Shown: one piece after another, positions 1 to 5,780 of the stretch
How positions within the stretch are numbered: the stretch's first letter is position 1
How the letters are laid out: every line of letters begins with the position of its first letter
NCBI GenBank assembly: GCA_047619205.1
Contig: JBLHJR010000111.1
Span: forward strand, 1 to 5,787
Direction: 5' to 3'
DNA from: Endobugula sp047619205
Lineage (GTDB): Bacteria; Pseudomonadota; Gammaproteobacteria; Pseudomonadales; Cellvibrionaceae
DNA: 5,787 nt
Notes under the pieces: generated by a model
Database searches by the model: none
Told to the model about the DNA's origin: nothing
The model's input: only the letters and a program-made list of their open reading frames with translations
Made by a program: the position numbers and the translations under genes

Positions 1-230
1 ACTGCGCTAGAACAAATGCCCTTTACTACTATTAATTAAGCTGTTGCGTTTGGCACCATATTCATCAGTAGTTCTTAGCGTCTATTTTTTATTGAACATT
101 CACGCTACTATTCACCTATTAAAGCATCACCTCATACGCAGTGTCGGCTCATACAATCTCGCCCCGTAAAGAGTCAACGCATAAAACGATCTACATCATT
201 ATTCATCTCACACAAAAAAGGAACAAGACC
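1..230. other. Upstream region of the peroxiredoxin gene, no gene assigned
   Basis: No complete gene is visible here. In frame 1 the first 12 codons are open to a TAA at 37-39 and read TALEQMPFTTIN, which could be the tail of a gene entering from the left, but so short a stretch cannot be distinguished from chance. A TTGAAC (92-97) and a TATTAA (117-122) resemble -35 and -10 boxes, but their 19-bp spacing is long, so a promoter for the peroxiredoxin gene is only a suggestion. The sequence just before 231 (AAAAAAGGAACAAGACC) contains the ribosome-binding site of the next gene. Confidence 0.3.
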
Positions 231-890
231 ATGTCACTTCGTATCAACGATCAAGCCCCCAACTTTCAAGCAGAAACCACCCAAGGCACTATCGACTTTC
301 ACCAATGGATTGGCGATGGCTGGGCGGTATTATTTTCACACCCCAAAGATTTTACGCCAGTTTGCACAACGGAATTAGGTTATATGGCGAGTATCGAAGC
401 GGAATTTACCGCACGCAACACAAAAATTATGGCCCTAAGCATTGATCCTTTAGCAGATCATCATGCGTGGATAAAAGATGTGGAAGAAGTCAGCAGTACT
501 AAAGTCAACTACCCCATCATCGCCGACACCGATCTTAACGTAGCCAAACTTTATAGCATGTTCCAAGCCGATGAAACCGGTGCTGTAGGCGAACGCACTG
601 CCATGACCAACGCCACCGTACGTTCGGTTTTTGTCGTCGGCCCGGACAAGAACATTAAATTAATGATCACCTACCCAATGACTACTGGTCGTAACTTTGA
701 TGAAATCTTACGTGTGATTGATTCCATGCAACTTACTGCTAAACACAAAGTCGCCACCCCAGTAAACTGGAAGCAAGGTGAAGACGTGATTATTGTACCG
801 GGCGTGAATAATGAAGAAGCCGCTAAAGTGTATGTAGATGGCTGGGAAACATTGAAGCCTTATCTTAGAAAGGTGAAACAGCCTGTTTAG
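231..890 (+). CDS. 1-Cys peroxiredoxin (Prx6/AhpC-TSA family)
   Basis: This 219-residue protein is a thiol peroxidase that reduces hydrogen peroxide and organic or lipid hydroperoxides in the cytoplasm. The N-terminal thioredoxin-fold domain carries the active-site motif PxxxTxxC (Pro38, Thr42, peroxidatic Cys45 in HPKDFTPVCTTE). Arg131 in NATVRSVFVV is the expected second active-site Arg. The C-terminal domain has the Prx6-type stretch TYPMTTGRNFDE and HKVATPVNWKQGEDVI. Cys45 is the only cysteine in the protein, which fits a 1-Cys mechanism needing an external reductant. Length is normal for the Prx6 group. The frame is open from 141, but I chose ATG 231: AAGGA lies just upstream, the family begins at MSLRINDQAPNF, and the extra 30 residues look non-conserved. 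No partner gene such as a reductase or oxyR is visible in the window. Confidence 0.95.
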   Translation: MSLRINDQAPNFQAETTQGTIDFHQWIGDGWAVLFSHPKDFTPVCTTELGYMASIEAEFTARNTKIMALSIDPLADHHAWIKDVEEVSSTKVNYPIIADTDLNVAKLYSMFQADETGAVGERTAMTNATVRSVFVVGPDKNIKLMITYPMTTGRNFDEILRVIDSMQLTAKHKVATPVNWKQGEDVIIVPGVNNEEAAKVYVDGWETLKPYLRKVKQPV

Positions 891-992
891 ATAGTGTGTT
901 GTATGCCTCAACGCTGTAGATTAGGCGCTGCGGCATATGAGATTACTAGTCGGATGATGCGCTTTTTACATTATGTTGAGAGACAATAAAAT

Positions 993-1019
993 TTGACATT
1001 AAAAAAAGAAAAATGTAAT
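993..1019 (+). promoter_or_regulatory. Candidate sigma-70 promoter of the DUF6151 pseudogene
   Basis: A consensus -35 box TTGACA (993-998) is followed by 15 A-rich bases and TGTAAT (1014-1019), which matches TATAAT at five of six positions. The spacing is slightly short of the ideal 17. It lies about 40 bp upstream of ATG 1058, which has a strong Shine-Dalgarno run AAGGGG at 1048-1053. This suggests the broken gene once had its own promoter and was not cotranscribed with the peroxiredoxin gene. I see no clear rho-independent terminator between 891 and 990; the ATGCC/GGCAT pairing at 903-936 has no T-run. Confidence 0.45.
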
Positions 1020-1057
1020 GCCACAATGTAGCAAACGTTTTCTTGTAAAGGGGTGGC

Positions 1058-1758
1058 ATGTTAAAAACGGTTGATTTGAAATGCTTATGTGGAGTGGTTA
1101 AAGGCAAGTTTACGGTGGTTTCCGGATCATTCTTTCTGTACCTATTACCGGGTCACTTGAAAACAATACACTCCATTTCAGGCGCGCTGTGAATATGTCC
1201 CTATACACTCAGCTTCGGCATACATGCCTCAGATGGCCTGAAACGGAGTGTATTCTTTTCAAGCACCCTGCTAGTATGTTGCGATTGCCAGAATCATGCC
1301 TCGTATTTAAACAATAAAGACAATATCTTAAATGAGCATGGCGGCTCTAAACTTCTGCAAACCTATCCAGCGTTTATGATAATCACCGAAGGTCAATACA
1401 ACATTGCTTGCGTGCAGTTATGAAAAAAGGGCTTATACCGGTGGCATACCACATGCTGCAACATGCCCTTAGCTAACACAATGAACTCATCAAAGATTCC
1501 GTTTGTCGGAATCTCGGTAAAGCTCATGCAATTTTTCAGCGAGCTAGAAAAAGCTGAAATGCTGGGAGCTATCACCATGAAAGCTTTTGGCAAAGACTCA
1601 ATCTGAGAAATGCCAAAGGATGCTTACTCCAATTTTCCAATTTCGTTCATGCCTAAAATATTAGGTTTTATGACAAAGGGAATGCTTGGTGGAAAGAACA
1701 ACCCGTCACCGTTTTTAAGGATAGAGAACCATTGACTAAAGTCGATATTATTTCGTAG
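1058..1758 (+). pseudogene. Pseudogene: DUF6151-type cysteine-rich (GFA-like) protein, interrupted by a miniature element
   Basis: The start is clear: AAGGGG then ATG 1058, reading MLKTVDLKCLCGVVKGKF with a CxCG zinc-type motif (Cys9, Cys11). After codon 29 a 129-bp element plus a 3-bp duplication (132 bp in all) interrupts the gene; the element brings in a TGA at 1190-1192. Beyond it the same frame resumes with CCDCQNHASYLNNKD, then an LYRWHTTCCNMPLANT region, the typical order for DUF6151 proteins as I recall them. Other lesions are TGA at 1421-1423, TGA at 1604-1606, and loss of one T in the T-run at 1712-1716, after which the alternative frame reads KDREPLTKVDIIS to TAG 1756-1758. Repaired, the protein would have about 189 residues, near the usual family length. 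The family's function is unknown; the Cys motifs suggest metal binding. Family naming rests on motif recall, not a search. Confidence 0.8.
1146..1274 (+). mobile_element. 129-bp miniature inverted-repeat element (MITE-like), copy 1
   Basis: This is a short non-autonomous element with no credible gene of its own. The ends form imperfect terminal inverted repeats of about 38 bp: the left end has GGGTCACTTGAAAACAATA and the right end, read in reverse complement, GGGTGCTTGAAAAGAATA. Both continue through ACTCC and TTTCAGGC. The flanking bases are TAT at 1143-1145 and TAT at 1275-1277, a 3-bp target duplication. The boundaries are supported in two ways: copy 2 is the same length with constant ends, and removing 132 bp restores the interrupted gene in frame. 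Movement in trans by a full-length relative's transposase is inferred; no transposase lies in the window and I cannot assign an IS family. Confidence 0.88.
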
Positions 1759-1787
1759 AAAAAACCTCATCAAAAAAAGTAGACAGC

Positions 1788-2405
1788 ATGATTGATCTGG
1801 CAGGTTTTATTTTTGCGATTTAACCTATAGCCCTATCTCCAGGAACGAGTTTAACACTTGCACTAAGAAATGTAACATTATCTGGCATATGGGGATCTAT
1901 TAAAATTATTCTTGGAACTGGATTAGGCATTGGTGTTCACGCACTTCTTGTTGGGGCAGGAATATCTGCTGTTCTATCTTCAAACGAATTAGCAATGAGT
2001 ACATTGAGAGCGCTTGGTATAATATTTTTATTGTACCTAGGCATTAAATTTCTAATATCAGGCATTCAGCCCTCTAAGTATAATTTAGACGTCAATGGCG
2101 GCTTGACGGGAATTAATGCAGCGTTCAGTCTAAATATTTTCAACGTTAAAGCAATGTTGCTGTACTTAACCGTAGCCCCGACTTTTGCCGGAGTCGAAAT
2201 GATAAATTACTTTATTTTATCTGTCATTCATATAGCGATAATGGCTATCTGGATTTTGCTATGCAGTGCTATACTCGTTATCGCAAAAGAGAATTTTAAA
2301 ATTCAAACTGTAAGTAGTATTATAAACATCATAGGCGGAGCCTTCTTAGTATTTACGTCTTACAACTCTGCACTTGAATACTACAACTCACAACTAAAGA
2401 GATAG
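1788..2405 (+). pseudogene. Pseudogene: LysE/RhtB family amino-acid exporter with a stop at codon 12
   Basis: The frame from ATG 1788 to TAG 2405 encodes a 205-residue product of normal LysE/RhtB length, apart from an in-frame TAA at 1821-1823 (codon 12). The reading is MIDLAGFIFAI, stop, PIALSPGTSLTLALRN. The family's N-terminal SPG motif lies in the first helix, just after the stop. Hydrophobic segments follow at roughly 38-63, 73-87, 109-125, 142-166 and 173-192, consistent with the six-helix inner-membrane exporters of amino acids such as threonine, homoserine or lysine. The rest of the frame is clean, so the damage may be one recent substitution (TTA to TAA is one possibility). The next in-frame ATG is 1995 (codon 70), which would lose the first two helices. 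The gene starts 29 bp after the DUF6151 pseudogene, and its ribosome site is weak. The substrate cannot be told from sequence. Confidence 0.82.
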
Positions 2406-2498
2406 GTGGCGAACGGCCCTGAGTTAAGGTGCTAACCCTATAAATAATAAGCCCAGATTGAACTTGCGAATTTATTGTATAGCATGGAGAGTATGAAA

Positions 2499-2888
2499 AT
2501 GATCACAGGTAGCTGTCTCTGCGGTAAAGTAACCTATGCTATAACTGAAAAAATAGGCGAGATTTACCACTGCCACTGCAAGACATGCCGCAAGGCTCAT
2601 GGAGCCGCATTTTCTAGCGTGGCCTCTGTAGCGGATGAAAGCATTACAATACAAGGTAAAGGGTCACTCATTTTTTTTGAATCATCTAAAGGAAAAAAAC
2701 GATATTTTTGTTCAAACTGCGGTACACAGGTCTATGCTAAAAATGAAGGCGCAGAACATATAATTTTACGCCTAGGGTCTTTGGACAGTGAGCCTAACGC
2801 TACAGAAAAAAGTCATATTTGGGTTTCTCAAAAAGCACATTGGTACACAATCAATAGTAGCTTGCCCGAACATACAGAACATGAATGA
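2499..2888 (+). CDS. GFA/CENP-V family zinc-binding protein
   Basis: The protein has 129 residues and belongs to the family named after glutathione-dependent formaldehyde-activating enzyme (Mss4-like fold). The zinc-ligand cysteines are all present: CxCG (Cys6, Cys8 in GSCLCGKVTY), CHCKTCRKAHGAAF (Cys25, Cys27, Cys30) and FCSNCGTQVY (Cys71, Cys74). Length is normal for the single-domain family. Most members have no proven reaction; formaldehyde-glutathione adduct formation is the eponymous activity and should not be assumed. The frame is open from TTG 2475, with ATGs at 2484, 2493 and 2499. I chose 2499 because GGAG at 2486-2489 is then 9 bases away and the family normally begins only a few residues before GSCxCG. 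It stands alone between two decayed genes. The decayed DUF6151 gene upstream has similar Cys motifs but is not a close copy. Confidence 0.9.
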   Translation: MITGSCLCGKVTYAITEKIGEIYHCHCKTCRKAHGAAFSSVASVADESITIQGKGSLIFFESSKGKKRYFCSNCGTQVYAKNEGAEHIILRLGSLDSEPNATEKSHIWVSQKAHWYTINSSLPEHTEHE

Positions 2889-3286
2889 AAGCAGTGCAAT
2901 AGCCTCAATACGATGAAAGTCTAGAGTAGCAATCTATGCCAGTCATCATATTCGGTCTTTTCCTTAACAATAGACTATGTGTATAGAATATGAACGTGGA
3001 ACAAGTTGAGATGTATGCATAAAATTCTCATCGTCTGCAGCGGAAAAGAAAAAATTCCAACCGTAAAATATTTTATCTTTTTCGGTACAACATAAAGAAT
3101 TTGTATGTTTCAACACTAGTGATCCAGAAAAATGACGTCTTAGCATAAGAGTACTAGCAGGGTGCTTGAAAAGAATACACTCCGTTTCAGGCCATCTGAG
3201 GCATGGATGCCGAAGCTGAGCGTATAGGGACATATTCACAGCGTGCCTGAAATGGAGTGTATTGTTTTCAAGTGACCCGGTAGTAA
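2889..3286. other. Degenerate stretch between the GFA gene and the dioxygenase remnant
   Basis: I find no credible gene in these 398 bases, which include copy 2 of the miniature element. On the plus strand the frame of the downstream dioxygenase remnant can be followed back to about 2990, but it meets several stops (for example 3020-3022 and 3146-3148) and shows no motif I recognise. On the minus strand a frame from TTG 3317 to TAA 2964 is open for 117 codons, but 43 of these are element sequence. Outside the element it reads, for example, KDKIFYGWNFFFSAADDE, which I do not recognise. This is probably decayed coding DNA of unknown identity. Confidence 0.4.
3154..3282 (-). mobile_element. 129-bp miniature inverted-repeat element (MITE-like), copy 2
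   Basis: Read in reverse complement, this copy matches copy 1 (1146-1274) at 126 of 129 positions with no gaps. It has the same imperfect terminal repeats, with CTAGCAGGGTGCTTGAAAA at its left edge on the plus strand. It is flanked by GTA at 3151-3153 and GTA at 3283-3285, i.e. TAC in element orientation, against TAT at copy 1. This supports a 3-bp duplication of TAY form. It is inserted just before the readable part of the phytanoyl-CoA dioxygenase remnant and may have interrupted that gene, but the N-terminal half is not recognisable. Confidence 0.88.
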
Positions 3287-3775
3287 GTCCAAAAATACTC
3301 TCGAGATAACTGATCAACAGGGATTAAACCTACTCGTTACATACATCTTTTTTTACTGGATTAGCATTGTGAACGCTCTTTCAGTAAATGCAGTATATTT
3401 AAAATAATCAGTAAGGTGGGTATACCGCTAATAGAAGAGAACGGTATTGAGAGTGTCACTGGCTCGCATAATAGATGGGATACGGAGCTAGAACACAATA
3501 TCAGGTTAGTGTTAAAGGGGCATAAAAATAACGAGCCTTTACCCAATGCAGAAATTATCGAATTAGCTCTCGGCGACATTTTAATATTTAGTGCTCAAAT
3601 CATACATAAAGGTAATTACGAGTTAAACCCGACAAGGAAAGCTTTTGATATTTGTGTTGGGAAACGATACCCTTTAACTTCGAGTTTCTTTGATGGAGAT
3701 ATACTCCCAAAAAAAGACGAAACAATTCATATCAGCAACAATCAATGGTATAAATTAGCACAAGAAATCAGCTAG
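3287..3775 (+). pseudogene. Phytanoyl-CoA dioxygenase (PhyH) family remnant, N-terminus missing
   Basis: The C-terminal half of a non-haem Fe(II)/2-oxoglutarate oxygenase is readable up to TAG 3773-3775. From GTG 3416 the frame is clean for 119 codons: VGIPLIEENGIESVTGSHNR holds the PhyH GSH segment, and GDILIFSAQIIHKGNY followed by NPTRKAFDI supplies the distal iron-binding His and the 2-oxoglutarate-binding Arg. The frame extends upstream through HCERSFSKCSIFKIISK. TAG at 3362-3364 precedes HCE, so one substitution from TGG would give WHCE, in the place of the family's WHxD/E iron motif. Before it STGIKPTRYIHLFLLD is readable from a TGA at 3311-3313. About 90 N-terminal residues expected in the family are absent or unrecognisable. 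A short protein from 3416 would lack the HxD/E ligands and could not be an active oxygenase. The substrate is unknown. Confidence 0.72.
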
Positions 3776-3813
3776 CACCTTAGCCTTAATCATAATTGGA
3801 TATAGTCGATATG

Positions 3814-4527
3814 TTAAGGAATATATAATTGAATGGCGTCTCGCCAAATTGAGTAAGCTTTAGCGTTTAAGTGGATACCATCTGTGGAGTTACTCTTATC
3901 TACATCTCCATTAGGTGACAGCCTTTTATTTAAATCTATATACGTAACTAAAGGTGTATTTTTGGCTAATACTTGTAGCTTATCATTTAAAAATTTTATA
4001 TTACTGTTAAGATGTCTAAATTCATCTCCTACTAATATCGTTGATTGAACATAAACATTCATGTTATTCGCAACAAGAGTTTTTACAATTTTTTCGTAAT
4101 TAATATAGACCAGATTACTGTTTACACCTCGATTGAAATCGTTAATTCCAATCATAATAAAAGCATATTCTGCTTTAGTCGATAGAATACTACTCATTCG
4201 CTGTAAGACACCACCAGTGGTATCCCCACTAATTCCCCTATTGGCAATCTTCGAAGCAGGGAAAAGGTTTTCCCATTCGGCCATGTCAGTAATGCTATCA
4301 CCTATAAAAACCACATCATATCGTTCATGTTGATACCCCTCAAACAGCGACTTCTTATGTGAATAGTAGGAGTGGTCATTTGATAGTGTTTTTTCAATAA
4401 AAGTCTGTTTTATAACGAGGAGGATATCAAAGGGAAATACTTTGTATTCAACTGTGGCGACTCCATAACTAAATGACAGGACTAGTAATATAACGACGGT
4501 CATAATGGATGATTTACTGGGGCGCAT
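3814..4527 (-). CDS. SGNH/GDSL-type hydrolase, membrane-anchored or secreted
   Basis: The 237-residue protein is a serine esterase or lipase-like hydrolase of the SGNH superfamily. All four signature blocks are present: FIGDSIT with nucleophile Ser78, NRGISGDTT with Gly98, IGINDFN with Asn129, and DGIHLN with Asp216 and His219 completing the triad. The N-terminus (MRPSKSSIMTVVILLVLSFS) is a basic segment followed by a hydrophobic helix of about 16 residues. With no clear cleavage site, it is probably a membrane anchor or uncleaved signal with the catalytic domain in the periplasm. The substrate is unknown; relatives act on acetyl groups, lipids or acyl chains of surface polymers. Start ATG 4525-4527 has a weak AGGCAG element upstream. 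It converges on the dioxygenase remnant with a 38-bp gap and is divergent from paiB. The gene appears intact and A+T-rich. Confidence 0.92.
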   Translation of the reverse strand: MRPSKSSIMTVVILLVLSFSYGVATVEYKVFPFDILLVIKQTFIEKTLSNDHSYYSHKKSLFEGYQHERYDVVFIGDSITDMAEWENLFPASKIANRGISGDTTGGVLQRMSSILSTKAEYAFIMIGINDFNRGVNSNLVYINYEKIVKTLVANNMNVYVQSTILVGDEFRHLNSNIKFLNDKLQVLAKNTPLVTYIDLNKRLSPNGDVDKSNSTDGIHLNAKAYSIWRDAIQLYIP

Positions 4528-4677
4528 GTTGTCTGCCTATATTGAAACTGGGGTAAATATAATATCGATGTATTACAAGAATTACTCTAACACTGCCTTT
4601 AGCGACGACTTTATCCAATAGCAGGGCTTTTGATCTATTCATTATAGCTAATCTGCACCTTGGCCTTATAATGAACC

Positions 4678-4721
4678 ATGCACTGATGAATACCATTATA
4701 TAACGGTATTCATCAGTGCAT
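4678..4721. repeat. 44-bp near-perfect palindrome
   Basis: The left arm ATGCACTGATGAATACC and right arm GGTATTCATCAGTGCAT are exact reverse complements over 17 bp, separated by ATTATATAAC. The centre is itself almost self-complementary, so the whole 44 bp pairs with a single A-C mismatch per arm. There is no T-run on either side, so it is not a typical rho-independent terminator. It lies between divergent genes, about 150 bp upstream of the SGNH hydrolase start. No target duplication is obvious at its edges (ACC before, ACA after). It could be a large operator, a relic of a small transposable element or a hairpin-forming site; the sequence does not decide. Confidence 0.85.
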
Positions 4722-4983
4722 ACAGACTTGGAGTTGCTGGAAAAATACGCTAAGCTACAATGATTTCATAAATCAACACCTTCAAAATCTTACATAACTA
4801 CACGGTGCAAACCATCAAAAATCTGAGACATATTGTCTATGACTTGAAGTGTTACATCAATTGATGCCTGCTGCGCTCAATGCCATAGAGTCAAGGATAT
4901 GATAAACATGAGAGTATTCGCTATAGTTTTTAAATAGCTGCCGGAACTTTATGTGTAAGGTTAATCAGATAGAACAACATTAC

Positions 4984-5011
4984 CTGAACCTACCGACTAA
5001 AAAAGTATAAT
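4984..5011 (+). promoter_or_regulatory. paiB: Candidate promoter of paiB
   Basis: A perfect -10 box TATAAT lies at 5006-5011, 43 bp upstream of ATG 5055. The matching -35 region is weak: CTGAAC at 4984-4989 with a 16-bp spacer matches TTGACA at three positions. An 8-bp palindrome CAGATCTG (5013-5020) follows the -10 box near the expected transcription start and could be a small operator, but it is short enough to be chance. Confidence 0.45.
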
Positions 5012-5054
5012 TCAGATCTGATAACAATAAAACCAAGAACGTTAAAGAGACAGA

Positions 5055-5693
5055 ATGCACACACCAAAAAATTTCGAACAGAACGATTCTGATCAATTAA
5101 CAGCATTGATCACAACCTACCCCTTTGCTACCTTGATCACTTACTCTGAATCCGGCTTGGAGGCTAATCATATTCCTTTTCTGTTGAATACATCGATAGG
5201 TAAGTATGTTTTGCAAGGTCATATAGCTAAGAGTAACCCACTATGGAAAGACCTACAGGATCAAGCTGAAGTTTTACTAGTCTTTCATGGGCCTAATACT
5301 TATATTTCCCCCAATTATTACCCAACAAAAAAAGACTCTGCAAAGGTGGTGCCCACATGGAATTATGTCACTGTGCATGTAAAAGGCGTAATGTCTTATA
5401 TTCACGATGACACGTGGAAAATGGATATGATCACCCGCTTAACCCAGCAGCATGAATCAGAGCAAACCACACCTTGGGCAGTAACAGATGCGCCTGAAGA
5501 TTTTACGCAAAAGATGCTCTCTGCCATTGTCGGTATAGAAATTACGGTTGTATCAATGCAAGGAAAATGGAAACTAAGCCAAAACCAGCCAGAAAAAAAT
5601 CAGCGCGGCGTTGTGACTGGCTTGTCGGAAAAACCCGATAGTGATGCACAAATAATGGCTCAAATGATCAATAATAATATGAGCGACACCTAG
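5055..5693 (+). CDS. paiB: PaiB family FMN-binding negative transcriptional regulator
   Basis: The 212-residue protein has the normal length and motif order of the PaiB family, which has an FMN-binding split-barrel fold. Recognisable blocks are EANHIPFLL (36-44), GHIAKSNPLWKD (55-66), FHGPNTYISPNYYP (77-90), VPTWNYVTVHVKG (99-111) and the C-terminal GKWKLSQNQPEKNQRGVV (170-187). The founding member, Bacillus subtilis PaiB, is tied to repression of sporulation and degradative-enzyme genes together with the acetyltransferase PaiA. In proteobacteria the role is mostly unproven and an oxidoreductase-like function is possible. No paiA-like gene is adjacent here. Start ATG 5055 has AAAGAGA 4 bases upstream and matches the family's usual MHxPxxF beginning. 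The TAG stop falls inside the first of two 14-bp direct repeats. Confidence 0.93.
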   Translation: MHTPKNFEQNDSDQLTALITTYPFATLITYSESGLEANHIPFLLNTSIGKYVLQGHIAKSNPLWKDLQDQAEVLLVFHGPNTYISPNYYPTKKDSAKVVPTWNYVTVHVKGVMSYIHDDTWKMDMITRLTQQHESEQTTPWAVTDAPEDFTQKMLSAIVGIEITVVSMQGKWKLSQNQPEKNQRGVVTGLSEKPDSDAQIMAQMINNNMSDT

Positions 5694-5720
5694 AAACGAC
5701 AATTAAACCTAGAAACGGCA
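5688..5720. repeat. Pair of 14-bp direct repeats at the 3' end of paiB
   Basis: ACCTAGAAACGACA (5688-5701) and ACCTAGAAACGGCA (5707-5720) differ at one position and are spaced 19 bp apart. The first includes the last codon and stop of paiB. They could be the edge of a repeat family or mobile element, or a small local duplication. The window ends too soon to tell. Confidence 0.6.
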
Positions 5721-5736
5721 GTTGGCGCGAAAAAGC

Positions 5737-5780
5737 TGTGCACCAAAAGTAGGCCCCTCTAGGGGAGTTACTGGTGTGCA
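5737..5780. repeat. Imperfect inverted repeat with a GC-rich core, downstream of paiB
   Basis: The core CCCC (5754-5757) and GGGG (5762-5765) pair around TCTA. The outer arms TGTGCACCA (5737-5745) and TGGTGTGCA (5772-5780) are partly complementary with a small offset. It lies 44 bp after the paiB stop, where a terminator could sit, but no T-run follows, so a rho-independent terminator is not well supported. Together with the direct repeats just upstream it could belong to a repeat or element that continues past the window edge. Confidence 0.5.

Larger units (their letters stand above)
4528..5054. other. Divergent intergenic region between the SGNH hydrolase and paiB genes
   Basis: These 527 bases hold no gene I can support. 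They contain a 44-bp palindrome (4678-4721) and a good -10 box for paiB (5006-5011). On the minus strand two overlapping short frames read like fragments of one protein joined by a frameshift: 4857 to about 4961 gives FRQLFKNYSEYSHVYHILD, and 4790-4867 gives SIDVTLQVIDNMSQIFDGL ending at TAA 4790. They could be the tail of a decayed gene, but I do not recognise a family and chance is possible. A 60-codon minus frame at 4514-4696 overlaps the SGNH start, includes half the palindrome and looks non-coding. Confidence 0.4.

Noticed and set aside
59..69. TATTCATCAGT shared with an arm of the 44-bp palindrome (4707-4717)
   Set aside because: An 11-base match is expected several times by chance in a window of this size, and the flanks differ.
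141..230. Upstream 30-codon extension of the peroxiredoxin frame
   Set aside because: ATG 231 has a proper Shine-Dalgarno sequence and matches the family N-terminus; the extension looks non-conserved and like untranslated leader.
708..911. 67-codon minus-strand frame over the end of the peroxiredoxin gene
   Set aside because: Antisense shadow of a clearly conserved coding region.
903..936. ATGCC/GGCAT hairpin after the peroxiredoxin gene as a terminator
   Set aside because: The stem is short with large internal loops, and no T-run follows.
1393..1593. 66-codon minus-strand frame within the DUF6151 pseudogene
   Set aside because: It lies antisense to recognisable family motifs on the plus strand and has no ribosome site or family resemblance of its own.
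2406..2498. Possible integron attC site after the LysE pseudogene, suggested by GTTAAGGTGCTAAC
   Set aside because: No paired core sites or long imperfect hairpin, and neighbouring genes have no such sites and mixed orientation, so this is not a cassette array.
3776..3813. Bidirectional terminator between the convergent dioxygenase remnant and SGNH hydrolase gene
   Set aside because: Only a 6-bp CCTTAA/TTAAGG pairing with a wide loop; no stable GC stem or T-run.
4133..4333. 66-codon plus-strand frame inside the SGNH hydrolase gene
   Set aside because: Antisense shadow of the catalytic blocks of the hydrolase.
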